In this document: positions 25,162-33,809 of the stretch, one piece after another | How positions within the stretch are numbered: the first letter of the stretch is position 1 | Layout of the letters: each line of letters starts with the position of its first letter | Assembly (NCBI GenBank): GCA_937879855.1 | Contig: CALFMO010000009.1 | Span: 1 to 64,000 of the forward strand | Length of the DNA stretch: 64,000 nucleotides | Origin: an uncultured Acidobacteriaceae bacterium | GTDB taxonomy: Bacteria > Acidobacteriota > Terriglobia > Terriglobales > Acidobacteriaceae | Direction of reading: 5' to 3' | Made by a program: the position numbers and the translations under genes | Notes under the pieces: model-generated | Told to the model about the DNA's origin: nothing | What the model saw: the letters and a program-made list of their open reading frames with translations, nothing else | The model's database searches: none

Positions 25162-25794
25162 GTGGTTCGACGCACTGTGGGGCTTTTATGTTTGACAGCG
25201 TGCCTGGTGATCGGCCATCAAGCACTGGCACAGGAGTTTTCTGCCGACGTCATCAGCAAGAGAGCAAACAACCAGGGCCCGAAGAAGCTCTATGCCGGAA
25301 ATGGCAAGGAGCGCATCGAAGTCGCGAGCGAGAATCCGATGATGGGGTCCACCGCAATCATCCTTGATGAGTCGCAAAATAAGTACACCATGCTAATGAC
25401 TGAGCGGCATATGTACATGGACGCGCCCACGCCGATGGTGAAGCCATTAATCACTCAGTTCTGGCACGTGCAGGACGTGAACGACGCTTGTCCGCAGTGG
25501 AAGAAAACAGCCGAGCAGGCCGGAACTCTGAAGAACTGGGGCAGTTGCACCAAGGTCGGCAGCGAGACTCTCAACGGACGGAGTGCGGTCAAGTATGAGG
25601 GAGTCTCCAGCAAGGGCGAGAAAGGTTATATCTGGGTCGACACGAAACTTCACTGTGTAGTGAAAACGGACAACATGAATGGAGGCATTGAACTCCAAAA
25701 TATTCAGGAAGGATCGCAGCCGGCGAGTCTGTTTGAAATTCCCGCAGGCTATACCAAGTTTGATATGGGCGCGATGATGAGGCAGCGGCAGTAG
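25162..25794 (+). CDS. Exported protein of unknown function
   Basis: 210 residues from a GTG at 25162 behind an ideal AAGGAGG (5 bases spacing). A signal peptide (LLCLTACLVIGHQALA) precedes a mature part with EFSADVISKRANNQGPKKLY and an ending with FEIPAGYTKFDMGAMMRQRQ. The layout (repeated FEIPAGY/F endings, surface-exposed beta repeats) recalls DUF4412-like periplasmic proteins that measure or bind something, but I cannot assign a family. Two cysteines (DACPQW and GSCTKV) may form a disulphide. Confidence 0.7.
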   Translation: MVRRTVGLLCLTACLVIGHQALAQEFSADVISKRANNQGPKKLYAGNGKERIEVASENPMMGSTAIILDESQNKYTMLMTERHMYMDAPTPMVKPLITQFWHVQDVNDACPQWKKTAEQAGTLKNWGSCTKVGSETLNGRSAVKYEGVSSKGEKGYIWVDTKLHCVVKTDNMNGGIELQNIQEGSQPASLFEIPAGYTKFDMGAMMRQRQ

Positions 25795-25904
25795 GCGCCT
25801 CGTAAGCGTCTCAATCCGGAGGCGACGCTCTTCTGCGCGAGATCCGTCGTCTCAAGAACGGCTTCGTCCGATGACGCAGTAAGACGTTCTTGCTGCCGGC
25901 TTCG

Positions 25905-25934
25905 TTGCGCCGGAAACAATCGGGCCACTATACT
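25905..25934 (+). promoter_or_regulatory. Promoter of the LytTR regulator gene
   Basis: TTGCGC, 18 bases, then TATACT. It leaves a leader of about 33 bases with GGAG 8 bases before the ATG at 25974. Confidence 0.5.
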
Positions 25935-25973
25935 CATGGCAGCGGTTCCCTGCCGCCGATTTCCGGAGCAACG

Positions 25974-26753
25974 ATGGCTTTATCCGCAGTAATCGTGGAC
26001 GACGAGCAACTCGCCCGCGACGAACTCGCTTACCTGCTGAAAAATGCCGACGACGTGAACGTAGTCGCCCAGGGCAAGAACGGACTGGAAGCCCTCAACC
26101 TGATCAAGGAACACAATCCTGACCTGGTTTTTCTGGATGTGCAAATGCCCGGGCTCGATGGCTTCGGAGTGATCAAGAAGCTGCTCGACAAGAAAATTCC
26201 CCTGCCTAAGATCATCTTCGCTACTGCCTTTGATCAGTATGCGGTCAAGGCGTTCGAAGTCAATGCGGTCGACTATCTCCTGAAGCCCTTCGACAAAAAA
26301 CGTGTAGCACAGGCGATTCATAAAGCGCGAGCCAAGCAGGACGCGGATGGGCTGCCGTCGGAAAAGATCGAGACCCTGGTGCGGATGATCGAATCGCAGA
26401 AACAACCGGCCTCGAAGGTGCTGCTGAAAACCGTGGGGCGGATGTTTCTGGTGGATCAGAAAGATATTTGTTATGCGTGGATTGAAGACGGCGTGATCAC
26501 GGTGGTGACGGGAGGGCCGGCGGGCATGGAAGGGCAATCCAACTGCCGGACGCTCGAGGAACTGCTGGACAGCCTAGACACGAATCTTTTTTGGCGGGCC
26601 CACCGCTCCTACCTGGTGAACATCAACCGCATCCGCGAAGTCGTTCCCTGGTTCAAAAGCTCCTACCAACTGCGGATGGACGACAAGAAGCAGACCGAGA
26701 TTCCGGTCAGCCGGGCTCAGACCAAACGGCTGCGGGAACTGTTCGGACTCTGA
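25974..26753 (+). CDS. LytTR-family response regulator
   Basis: 259 residues from the ATG at 25974. The receiver domain (1-120) shows the acidic pair in VDDEQ, the phosphoacceptor D55 in LVFLDVQMPGLDG and K104 in VDYLLKPFDKK. A LytTR DNA-binding domain covers about 150-255 (VGRMFLVDQKDICYAWIED, FWRAHRSYLVNINRIREVVP, KQTEIPVSRAQTKRLRELFG). This is the LytR/AlgR class. No histidine kinase gene is adjacent, so its partner lies elsewhere. Confidence 0.93.
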   Translation: MALSAVIVDDEQLARDELAYLLKNADDVNVVAQGKNGLEALNLIKEHNPDLVFLDVQMPGLDGFGVIKKLLDKKIPLPKIIFATAFDQYAVKAFEVNAVDYLLKPFDKKRVAQAIHKARAKQDADGLPSEKIETLVRMIESQKQPASKVLLKTVGRMFLVDQKDICYAWIEDGVITVVTGGPAGMEGQSNCRTLEELLDSLDTNLFWRAHRSYLVNINRIREVVPWFKSSYQLRMDDKKQTEIPVSRAQTKRLRELFGL

Positions 26754-26881
26754 GCTTTCTTGTTGCACGGCTCCGTGACGCCTGGCGAACATCTCAACTC
26801 TCTCCACTGCTTCGAAAAGGTCTTTGATCAGCGTGCCAGAGTGCATTTCATCGCTCTGCCCAAAAATGGCGGAGCAGTATT

Positions 26882-26923
26882 CAGTAAAACTCCAGAGGGC
26901 AGCTGTCAAAAACAGCCGCCCTC
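26882..26923 (-). terminator. Hairpin terminator between convergent regulators
   Basis: A 12-bp stem (GAGGGCGGCTGT / ACAGCTGCCCTC on the minus strand, one G-U pair) with a TTTTG loop, followed by GGAGTTTTACTG. It ends the Crp/Fnr-type gene and, with one mismatch, could also serve the LytTR gene on the plus strand. Confidence 0.55.
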
Positions 26924-26941
26924 CGGCTCCTAGGGGGAAGG

Positions 26942-28069
26942 CTAACTAGCCAGAGCTTCCAACGCTGGGCGATCGCGAATGATCAGCGTCGGTCCTTCTG
27001 CGCGAATCAACTGTTTCTTCTTCAGATCACTCAACAGCCGGGTCACGGTTTCTCGGGACGCCCCAATACGCTGGGCCATTTCTTCATGAGTCATCCCGGA
27101 GTGGATGCGCGGCTCAGCCGCGTCCACGCCCTGTGCCGGCAAGTGCGATAACAAGAGACGAGCCAGCTTGCCTGCGGAAGAACGCGTGAGCACAAGATCG
27201 TGAATGTCGCGATAGGCGGACCGGAAATCACGGCTCAGCGACTGCGCCGTATGCATGCCGACCTCGGATTGCGATTGCATCAGTTCCAGAAAGTGGTTGC
27301 GGTCAACAAAACACACCTGGCACGGAGTCGCGGTCTCGGCGGTCGACTCGTACCCCGTACCCGAGATTGAGGCGCTGAGCCCGAGAGCCTCCCCGGGCGA
27401 CGCGGTTTTGAGAATGAGAATCTTGCCTTCGCGCGAGGTGGTGGAAAGGTTCACTTTACCCGAGCACAGAATGAACATACCGCGAGGGGTTTGCCCTTCA
27501 ACGAATAGGATCGCCCCGGCCGGCAGAATGCTCTTGTGGCTGACATCGTTCAGCGACTGCAGGGCGGAAGGGGAGAAGCCGCAAAAGAAGCCGGGGGCGG
27601 TGTTGGTGCACTCGGAACAGTTGTCGATGATATCAAGTCCATATGGCGCCATATCTGTCTCCAGCGGAAATACCGATTTTGGTTTTGGGATGCGGCACGA
27701 GCCGGCACCTTGGCCGAGCCCGCCTAGATGGCGCGAACTGGCGAGCAAGGCGCGGGCATGGGCGCGGGTGTCGGGATGCGAGTGTTGAGCGGCCGCCAGC
27801 AACTCCCAGGCGGCACTGGGTTCCTCCTCCCGTTCCCACGCCATGTGACAGGCACATAGATACAGGGGGTCGATCTCCTGGGCGTGAGTTTGAGGACGAG
27901 GCGGAAGGCCAGGGGAGGCTGGTGGCACATCGATCAGAGATGTGCTCCATCCGGTAGCAAGTTTGGAATGATCGCCCAAGAGATGTGGCTTGGGCTGATT
28001 GAGCGTTTCATGAAGAAATGGGGTTGAAGCGCTCGAACTTACGCGCTGGTACTTATTGGTTAACAACAC
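26942..28069 (-). CDS. Crp/Fnr-family regulator with an extra N-terminal region
   Basis: 375 residues from a GTG at 28069 (GGGAG 9 bases upstream). The Crp/Fnr core begins near residue 145: cNMP-binding-like barrel (ILPAGAILFVEGQTPRGMFI, GEALGLSASISG), dimer helix, and a winged helix with recognition helix ASRETVTRLLSDLKKK. Before it lie about 139 residues, including a helical piece LCACHMAWEREEEPSAAWEL, absent from ordinary Fnr proteins. Just ahead of the barrel is a cysteine set (CSEC, then FFC eight residues later) plus CQVC in the barrel, similar to the Fe-S cysteines of FNR. Redox or oxygen sensing is therefore possible. If translation instead starts at the ATG for MAPYGLD, the extension disappears. 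Confidence 0.88.
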   Translation of the reverse strand: MLLTNKYQRVSSSASTPFLHETLNQPKPHLLGDHSKLATGWSTSLIDVPPASPGLPPRPQTHAQEIDPLYLCACHMAWEREEEPSAAWELLAAAQHSHPDTRAHARALLASSRHLGGLGQGAGSCRIPKPKSVFPLETDMAPYGLDIIDNCSECTNTAPGFFCGFSPSALQSLNDVSHKSILPAGAILFVEGQTPRGMFILCSGKVNLSTTSREGKILILKTASPGEALGLSASISGTGYESTAETATPCQVCFVDRNHFLELMQSQSEVGMHTAQSLSRDFRSAYRDIHDLVLTRSSAGKLARLLLSHLPAQGVDAAEPRIHSGMTHEEMAQRIGASRETVTRLLSDLKKKQLIRAEGPTLIIRDRPALEALAS

Positions 28070-28401
28070 TTCTATAACTCCCTAAGAAAGACGTCGGGTG
28101 CAGCGACCACTATGATTTGGGGGAAGAACTAAATGTCCTCTGCAAAAGCTCGGGAACAAATCTGGGACCGGCCAGAGTCTAAGGACGCCAGAGCACTATG
28201 CACGTAGCATTCCGGAAACGGGCGAGTGTGGCGGCCACAGAACTTCCCTGTTTGGAACGAGTTCCAAAATAGAAGCCATGGGGCACGTTGCCGGTCAGAC
28301 GTGGAAAATCGGCAGTTTGCCGTTTAGTCGTCACTCTCTCGTTTCTGTCGATATGCGGATAGACCAAAATATCCAGAATTGGGAAGGGACTAATTTCCCA
28401 A
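28070..28401. other. Gene-free region upstream of the Crp/Fnr-type gene
   Basis: 332 bases between two minus-strand genes. It holds one notable palindrome (28251-28268) and a smaller one (CGGCAGTTTGCCG). No reading frame is convincing. Confidence 0.45.
28251..28268. promoter_or_regulatory. Perfect operator-like palindrome
   Basis: TTTGGAAC-GA-GTTCCAAA: 8-base arms around a 2-base centre, about 180 bases upstream of the Crp/Fnr-type gene start. A candidate binding site of a dimeric repressor or of the regulator itself (it does not match the classical Fnr half-site TTGAT). Confidence 0.4.
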
Positions 28402-30414
28402 CTAACTCCGATGAGGAGGGGAATAGTCCTCGCGTTTGATTTTCAGGCGCTGCATTTTGGATTGCAGGGTGGTGCGCTTCAAGCCGAGGCGACGGGCAGC
28501 TCCATCGGGCCCAGAGAGCATGCCTCGAGTCTCGCGGAGGACTCGCAGGATGTGCTCGCGCTCAGCGTTATCCAAGCTTTGGTTTGGGCTTGATGAAGTA
28601 GCCGAACCTGGGAGATTTTCGGGCCGCATTTCCGATAACGGAACACGCAGGGCATTGCCGTCACTGAGAATGACGGAGCGCTCCATTAGATTCTCGAGTT
28701 CGCGGATGTTCCCAGGCCAGTGCCACGCAGTGAGCGCCTTCATCGTTTCTTTGGGAATGGTTTCGATCTGTCGTCCCATGCGAGCCGCGAACTTGCGAAC
28801 GAAGTAGCGGACGAGAAGCGGGATATCGTCCCTGCGTTCGCGCAGGGGTGGCACGCGGATGGGAAACACGCTGAGGCGATAGAAGAGATCGCTGCGAAAT
28901 TCGTGCGCTGCGATGCTTTTGGCCAAGTCCCGATTCGTGGCGGCAATCAGCCGTAAATCCACTTTAATGGTACGGTTGCTGCCCAGACGTTCAAACTCAT
29001 GATCCTGCAGGACGCGCAAAAGCTTCGGTTGCAATTCGTGGGGAATTTCTCCGACTTCATCGAGAAATAAAGTTCCGCCATGGGCCAACTCCATCCGTCC
29101 GATTTTCTGGCTGATGGCGCCCGTAAAAGCGCCCCTCTCATGTCCGAACAATTCACTTTCCAGCAAGCCGGTGGGAATTGCGGCGCAATTCAGCTTGATG
29201 AAAGGAGCGATCTTGCGACTGCTGAGGCGGTGAATCGCGCGAGCAATCAGCTCCTTGCCAGTGCCGGTCTCGCCCAAGATCAAGACTGTGGCCTCACTGG
29301 GCGCCACGGTAGTAGCCTGGTTGAGCACTTCTTTGAGCGGCGGGCTGTCGCCGATGATTTCTTCGAAGATGCCTTCGGAATGGATCTCGCCTTCGAGATA
29401 TTTTTTCTCTTCAGCCAGGCGCTGCTTAAGGGCTTCGATCTCGACCGCCGCACGACGATTTTCCAGAGCCACCGCGAACTGGGAAGCAACCTGTTTGAGC
29501 AGATTCAGGTCGTCTGGGTGAAATGCGTCTCTGCGAGTACTCCCGAGCACGAAAACGCCGAGAGGACCGGTGGGACGCAGGAGCGGGACGCAACACAAGG
29601 ATCGAAGTCCCTCTGCCAGAAGGTTCTTGGTGATCTCGGCGTCAAAAGTCTGCATCTCTTTTTTCGAGAAAATCAAAGGGGAGCCCTCTTGCAGAGCGCG
29701 GCCGCCGGGACTGTCAAGAGGGCTGATGGGCAGAGATGACAGTAATCCTTTGCCTAATGGGAAGTCTTCGACCTGGCGGACAAGAAGGCCGGTGCTGGCA
29801 TCGTGCAACTCGAAGCCAGCGTATTCGTGACGCAAGACGCGGCGGATGCGCGCCGAGATTTGCGGAAAAACCTGCTGCAGGTTCGAGTTCGACGCCAGAA
29901 TTGTACTCACATCCGATAACATCTGCATCCGTGTTGTCTCTTTACCCAGCTTGCCGCCGACATCCTGCAGCAACTGTTCCAGTTTTTTTCGGTCGGTTAT
30001 CTCGACCACAATAACGGCGATGCGCTTGACGGCCCCGCCCAATTCTGGAATGGGAAGGTAGTGCACAATCCAGTGGCCCGGCTCGGTTCTTGTTGGAAGA
30101 GTAGCTGAGACCTCGAAGTTTACCGGTTCCCCTGTGGTGAGTACACGCCGGAACGCAGGCTCAATATGATCCGCCAAGGTGCCTAGAATTTCCTGTATCG
30201 TTTTGCCTAAGTGGTCGGCCGCGGGGATGCCATTGATTTCCGCGAGGGTATGGTTGACGGCCACATAGCGAAATTCAGAGTCGACAATCCCAAGGCCGAC
30301 AGTGGAAGACTTGAAATAGGCCGCCAGCAATTTTTCCGGATCGCTGAGAGCTTCAGGGTAGGCGAAAAGAATCGGATCGCCCGCATCGGGGCCGCCGTTA
30401 GGATCAGTTTGCAT
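28402..30414 (-). CDS. Sigma-54-dependent activator with PAS and GAF sensors
   Basis: 670 residues from the ATG at 30414 (GAGGTG 9 bases upstream). Order: PAS domain about 25-135 (VGLGIVDSEFRYVAVNHTLA), GAF domain about 165-310 (LRSLCCVPLLRPTGPLGVFV), AAA+ sigma-54 interaction domain about 350-590 and a Fis-type HTH at the C-terminus. Walker A is GETGTGKE; the GAFTGA loop reads GHERGAFTGAISQK; Walker B is GGTLFLDEVGEIP. It activates sigma-54 promoters in response to a signal sensed by the PAS/GAF part; no adjacent target can be named. No receiver domain, so it is not a classical two-component protein. Confidence 0.93.
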   Translation of the reverse strand: MQTDPNGGPDAGDPILFAYPEALSDPEKLLAAYFKSSTVGLGIVDSEFRYVAVNHTLAEINGIPAADHLGKTIQEILGTLADHIEPAFRRVLTTGEPVNFEVSATLPTRTEPGHWIVHYLPIPELGGAVKRIAVIVVEITDRKKLEQLLQDVGGKLGKETTRMQMLSDVSTILASNSNLQQVFPQISARIRRVLRHEYAGFELHDASTGLLVRQVEDFPLGKGLLSSLPISPLDSPGGRALQEGSPLIFSKKEMQTFDAEITKNLLAEGLRSLCCVPLLRPTGPLGVFVLGSTRRDAFHPDDLNLLKQVASQFAVALENRRAAVEIEALKQRLAEEKKYLEGEIHSEGIFEEIIGDSPPLKEVLNQATTVAPSEATVLILGETGTGKELIARAIHRLSSRKIAPFIKLNCAAIPTGLLESELFGHERGAFTGAISQKIGRMELAHGGTLFLDEVGEIPHELQPKLLRVLQDHEFERLGSNRTIKVDLRLIAATNRDLAKSIAAHEFRSDLFYRLSVFPIRVPPLRERRDDIPLLVRYFVRKFAARMGRQIETIPKETMKALTAWHWPGNIRELENLMERSVILSDGNALRVPLSEMRPENLPGSATSSSPNQSLDNAEREHILRVLRETRGMLSGPDGAARRLGLKRTTLQSKMQRLKIKREDYSPPHRS

Positions 30415-30946
30415 AGCACGGCACCTCAGTCCGCAAGGCCGGACTGCCGCGTATTCCCGCAAAATTGCAGGGACCCCCCGTGCGTGCGGAGATTGGATCA
30501 GAATTCCCAGGTACTCGGGAATCGGGATTCGCCTGAATCGGAGATCGGGGAACCCCGGATACAGACTGGAGGTAAGAATAGGCACTTGCCCCAACCTGCG
30601 GTCGCGGAAATGCCGATGCAGACCGAGGAGTACGGTGAACAAGCAAGCACAGAGAGTCGGCCACACTGGGCAGTGTGGAGAGGGGCGGCAACTCAAAATT
30701 TAAACGTTGCGCGCTTGAAGGGTACACTGGACACAATTCCCCGTCGCCGCCTCCCCCTCAAAAAAGGCGGACCCGTCGAACGCGCACTTGTAACAGAAAC
30801 AATTGCCATCGAAACGTGGAGACCACGTTTGTCCGGATTTTGTAACAAGGAGGCCGGAGAACGGGCGATGAGGATCTCAAAATTCGGCGGGTCATATCGG
30901 GTCGACATCATAAGAAGTGGCCTCCCGACAGAACTATAATGACTTC
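30415..30946. other. Gene-free divergent region
   Basis: About 530 bases between the sigma-54 activator and the small helical-protein gene. Open frames exist but are the shadow of GC-rich sequence. A consensus -10 TATAAT at 30935-30940 faces the plus-strand gene. No repeat family member or clear -24/-12 promoter was found. Confidence 0.4.
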
Positions 30947-31183
30947 ATGTCGCGAGGTTGGGAAAGCAAATCTGTAGAAGCACAACAGGCAGAGGCCAGC
31001 GAAGAGCGGACGAAGCTAGCTACGCCAATGAGCCCGGAGGAAGCGACTCGCTTTCGCGAAAAAGAGGGCCTTCGGCTGGCACGGCAAAGAGTGCTGCAGC
31101 AACTGGAAGCAAGCACGAATCCCCGCCATCGCAAATTGCTGCAAGATTCTCTGGCGGATTTGGATGAAAAGTTGAGCAAGTAA
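30947..31183 (+). CDS. Small charged helical protein, unknown function
   Basis: 78 residues from the ATG at 30947 (a GTG at 30917 in frame is less likely). The composition is strongly helical and charged: VEAQQAEASEERTKL, PEEATRFREKEGLRLARQRV, HRKLLQDSLADLDEKLSK. No cysteines, no signal peptide, no known domain. TATAAT at 30935-30940 leaves only 6 bases before the ATG, so the mRNA is probably leaderless. It precedes purS by about 100 bases. Confidence 0.55.
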   Translation: MSRGWESKSVEAQQAEASEERTKLATPMSPEEATRFREKEGLRLARQRVLQQLEASTNPRHRKLLQDSLADLDEKLSK

Positions 31184-31284
31184 GACACTGATGTTGGACA
31201 GCGGCTTTGAAGGGGTTTGGGCTGACGTCCAAGTCTGACGCCACAAGGTCTGAGGCGCGACTCGTCACGTATAATGACCTTTTT

Positions 31285-31530
31285 ATGACAGCCTACGTTT
31301 ACGTCTCTCTGAAGAAAAGCGTTCTCGACCCCCAAGGCAAAACTATCCAAGGCGCGCTCAAGAAGATGGGATACAAGGGCCTGGAGAGCGTTCGCCAGGG
31401 CAAATATTTTGAGCTGACGTTGGACGGGGGACTCTCACGCGAAGAGGCGCAGGCCGAAGTTGAGCGCATTGCACGAGAAGTCTTGACCAACCCTGTCATT
31501 GAAGAATTCCGTGTTTCCCTGGGCGAGTAG
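31285..31530 (+). CDS. purS: Phosphoribosylformylglycinamidine synthase subunit PurS
   Basis: 81 residues. TAYVYVSLKKSVLDPQGKTI, GYKGLESVRQGKYFEL and VLTNPVIEEFRVSLG match the PurS family, the small dimeric subunit that bridges PurL and PurQ in purine synthesis (FGAR to FGAM). purL and purQ are not in the window. The ATG at 31285 sits 9 bases after a TATAAT and lacks a Shine-Dalgarno, pointing to a near-leaderless mRNA. Confidence 0.92.
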   Translation: MTAYVYVSLKKSVLDPQGKTIQGALKKMGYKGLESVRQGKYFELTLDGGLSREEAQAEVERIAREVLTNPVIEEFRVSLGE

Positions 31531-31561
31531 GAATGCGCCCGGGAATCCCTGAGGTCTTTTT

Positions 31562-33436
31562 ATGTGCGGCATCGTCGGGTACGTTGGCAAGAAAAGTGTA
31601 GTACCGATCATTATTGAGGGTCTGCGACGGCTGGAGTACCGCGGCTACGATTCGGCGGGAATTGCGGTTGCAGGCAATGGTAACGGGCTGCAGCTGCGGC
31701 GCGCCGAGGGCAAGCTGCGCAACCTGGAAGAAGCCATTCGGCTGAAGCCCCTCGATGGCACCTATGGCATTGGACACACGCGCTGGGCCACGCACGGACG
31801 TCCTACCGAAGAAAACGCTCACCCTCACCGCGACTGCACGGGCAAGATCGTGGTCGTACACAATGGGATCGTTGAGAACTATCTCAGCCTGAAAAAGAAG
31901 CTGGCCGACGAAGGGCACAAATTCACCACCGAGACCGACACGGAAATCATTGCGCACCTGATCGAGAAATATTCCACAAGCTCAGGAAACGGCAAGCGTC
32001 CAACGCTAGAAGAAGCGGTGCGGCAGACCGTGAAGCAGCTGAGCGGAGTGTTTGCCCTGGCCGTGATCTCCACCGACGAACCCAACAAAATTGTGGCGGC
32101 TCGCAATGGACCGCCGGCGGTGATTGGATTGGGGAACGACGAATACTTCGTCGCGTCCGATGTGCCGGCCATTCTGTATCACACGCGCGATATTTTTTTT
32201 CTGGCAGATGGAGACATGGCTGTGGTCACGCCAAGTGGAGTGCAACTGACGGACTTCGACGGTAAGCCGGTAGTGCGCCAGATCCAGCATGTGATGTGGG
32301 ATCCCATCTTGGCGGAAAAAGGCGGCTTTAAGCATTTCATGCTCAAGGAAATTTACGAGCAGCCGCGCGCGGTTCGCGACACCACCCTGGGACGGGTGTC
32401 GCAGGAGACGGGACACATTTTTCTCGACCAGATGGAAATTACCGAGGCCGAGTTTCGGTCGGCCAGCAAGATCAACATCATTGCCTGCGGAACGAGTTGG
32501 CACGCCGGGCAGGCGGGCAAGTTCATGATCGAAACGCTGGCGCGCGTGCCAGTGGAGGTGGACTACGCCAGCGAATGGCGCTACAGGAATCCTATCGTTG
32601 ATCCGGAGACGATCACGCTGGTGATTTCACAGTCGGGCGAGACGGCCGACACGATCGCCGCCCAGCGCGAAGCCAAGGCCAGGGGATCGAAGACGCTGGC
32701 CATCTGCAACGTCGTGGGATCGATGATTACGCGCGAGGCCCAAGGCACGATTTATACGCACGCCGGACCCGAGATCGGCGTCGCTTCGACCAAAGCTTTC
32801 ACGGGACAATTGACCGCGCTCTATATCTTCGCGATGTATTTGGCGCAAGTGCGCGGCAGCATGAGCGCCGAGCAGGCGCGAACTGCGATGCTGGAACTGA
32901 CGCGCATTCCGGCAAAGCTGGAAACCATCTTGACGCATGACGAAGCCTGCGACGAACTGGCGAAACGATATCAGAAGGTCCATGACTTCTTGTTTCTGGG
33001 CCGGGGCATTCACTATCCAATTGCGCTGGAAGGCGCGCTGAAGCTGAAGGAGATTTCCTACATCCACGCCGAAGGATATCCGGCGGGCGAGATGAAGCAT
33101 GGCCCAAACGCGCTGATCGATGAGAACCTTCCGGTAGTAGTGATTGCCACTCGGGACGTGAACAATCCGGGCTCGGTGTTGCGCTACGAAAAGACCATCT
33201 CCAATCTGAAGGAAGTGAAGGCGAGGTCCGGAGTCGTGATCGCGCTGGCGACGGAGGGCGACGAAGAGATCAAGGAAGCCGCAGATCACATTCTCTACGT
33301 TCCGCCCGCGCCGGAAGAACTGTCGCCGATCCTGGAGATCGTTCCGCTACAGTTGCTGGCGTATCACATTGCGGTGCGGCGTGGGTGCGATGTCGATCAA
33401 CCGAGGAACCTGGCGAAGTCGGTGACGGTGGAGTGA
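31562..33436 (+). CDS. glmS: Glutamine-fructose-6-phosphate aminotransferase
   Basis: 624 residues. The N-terminal Ntn glutaminase begins MCGIVGYVGKKSVVPI with the nucleophile cysteine at position 2, and has RWATHGRPTEENAHPH. Two SIS isomerase domains follow (IACGTSWHAGQAGKFM, SQSGETADTIAAQREA, GAEIGVASTKAFT-type GPEIGVASTKAFTGQL). The C-terminus ends RNLAKSVTVE as usual. It makes glucosamine-6-phosphate, the entry to peptidoglycan and LPS precursors. Only 31 bases separate it from purS. No glmS ribozyme is visible in the short leader. Confidence 0.97.
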   Translation: MCGIVGYVGKKSVVPIIIEGLRRLEYRGYDSAGIAVAGNGNGLQLRRAEGKLRNLEEAIRLKPLDGTYGIGHTRWATHGRPTEENAHPHRDCTGKIVVVHNGIVENYLSLKKKLADEGHKFTTETDTEIIAHLIEKYSTSSGNGKRPTLEEAVRQTVKQLSGVFALAVISTDEPNKIVAARNGPPAVIGLGNDEYFVASDVPAILYHTRDIFFLADGDMAVVTPSGVQLTDFDGKPVVRQIQHVMWDPILAEKGGFKHFMLKEIYEQPRAVRDTTLGRVSQETGHIFLDQMEITEAEFRSASKINIIACGTSWHAGQAGKFMIETLARVPVEVDYASEWRYRNPIVDPETITLVISQSGETADTIAAQREAKARGSKTLAICNVVGSMITREAQGTIYTHAGPEIGVASTKAFTGQLTALYIFAMYLAQVRGSMSAEQARTAMLELTRIPAKLETILTHDEACDELAKRYQKVHDFLFLGRGIHYPIALEGALKLKEISYIHAEGYPAGEMKHGPNALIDENLPVVVIATRDVNNPGSVLRYEKTISNLKEVKARSGVVIALATEGDEEIKEAADHILYVPPAPEELSPILEIVPLQLLAYHIAVRRGCDVDQPRNLAKSVTVE

Positions 33437-33481
33437 GTAATCGGTTCGGCCCGGACTTCTGATGATCGGACCGGGGCGGAG

Positions 33482-33736
33482 TTACTTCGGCAAGCCCTTC
33501 TCGTCATATAACAAGTCGCCATGGTCGACAGACTTGTACGGTTCCTTAAACAGAAACGCGCAATCTGCGCTAATTTTCAGAATGCGCATCACTAAGCCTT
33601 TCTTGGAGTGACCGCGAATACGCTCTAAGCGCTCGCGAATCGCTTCTGTCACCGCGACCGTAATGCTTTCGCCCGTGGCGCGAGCTAATTTTCGCGCCAA
33701 GCGGTGAGCTTCTTCGTTCTTGATATTCAGCGCCAT
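33482..33736 (-). CDS. VapB-type antitoxin, no partner toxin
   Basis: 84 residues from the ATG at 33736 (an ATG at 33772 would add 12 basic residues). MALNIKNEEAHRLARKLARA is followed by ITVAVTEAIRERLERI, the N-terminal DNA-binding segment of the Rv0623-like VapB family. A VapC PIN-domain toxin normally follows within a few bases, but the downstream neighbour is the end of glmS, and the C-terminal half (KISADCAFLFKEPYKSVDHG) is atypical. It is an orphan or diverged antitoxin. Confidence 0.6.
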   Translation of the reverse strand: MALNIKNEEAHRLARKLARATGESITVAVTEAIRERLERIRGHSKKGLVMRILKISADCAFLFKEPYKSVDHGDLLYDEKGLPK

Positions 33737-33809
33737 GTTCTGAACTTTTTGCCTCTTTTTTGTTTTTACCATCGCCGGCAGCTCGCTGCTTGGACAATCT
33801 GAATCCCTT

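Noticed and set aside
31531..31561. glmS ribozyme
   Set aside because: The spacer before glmS is only 31 bases, far too short for the ribozyme.
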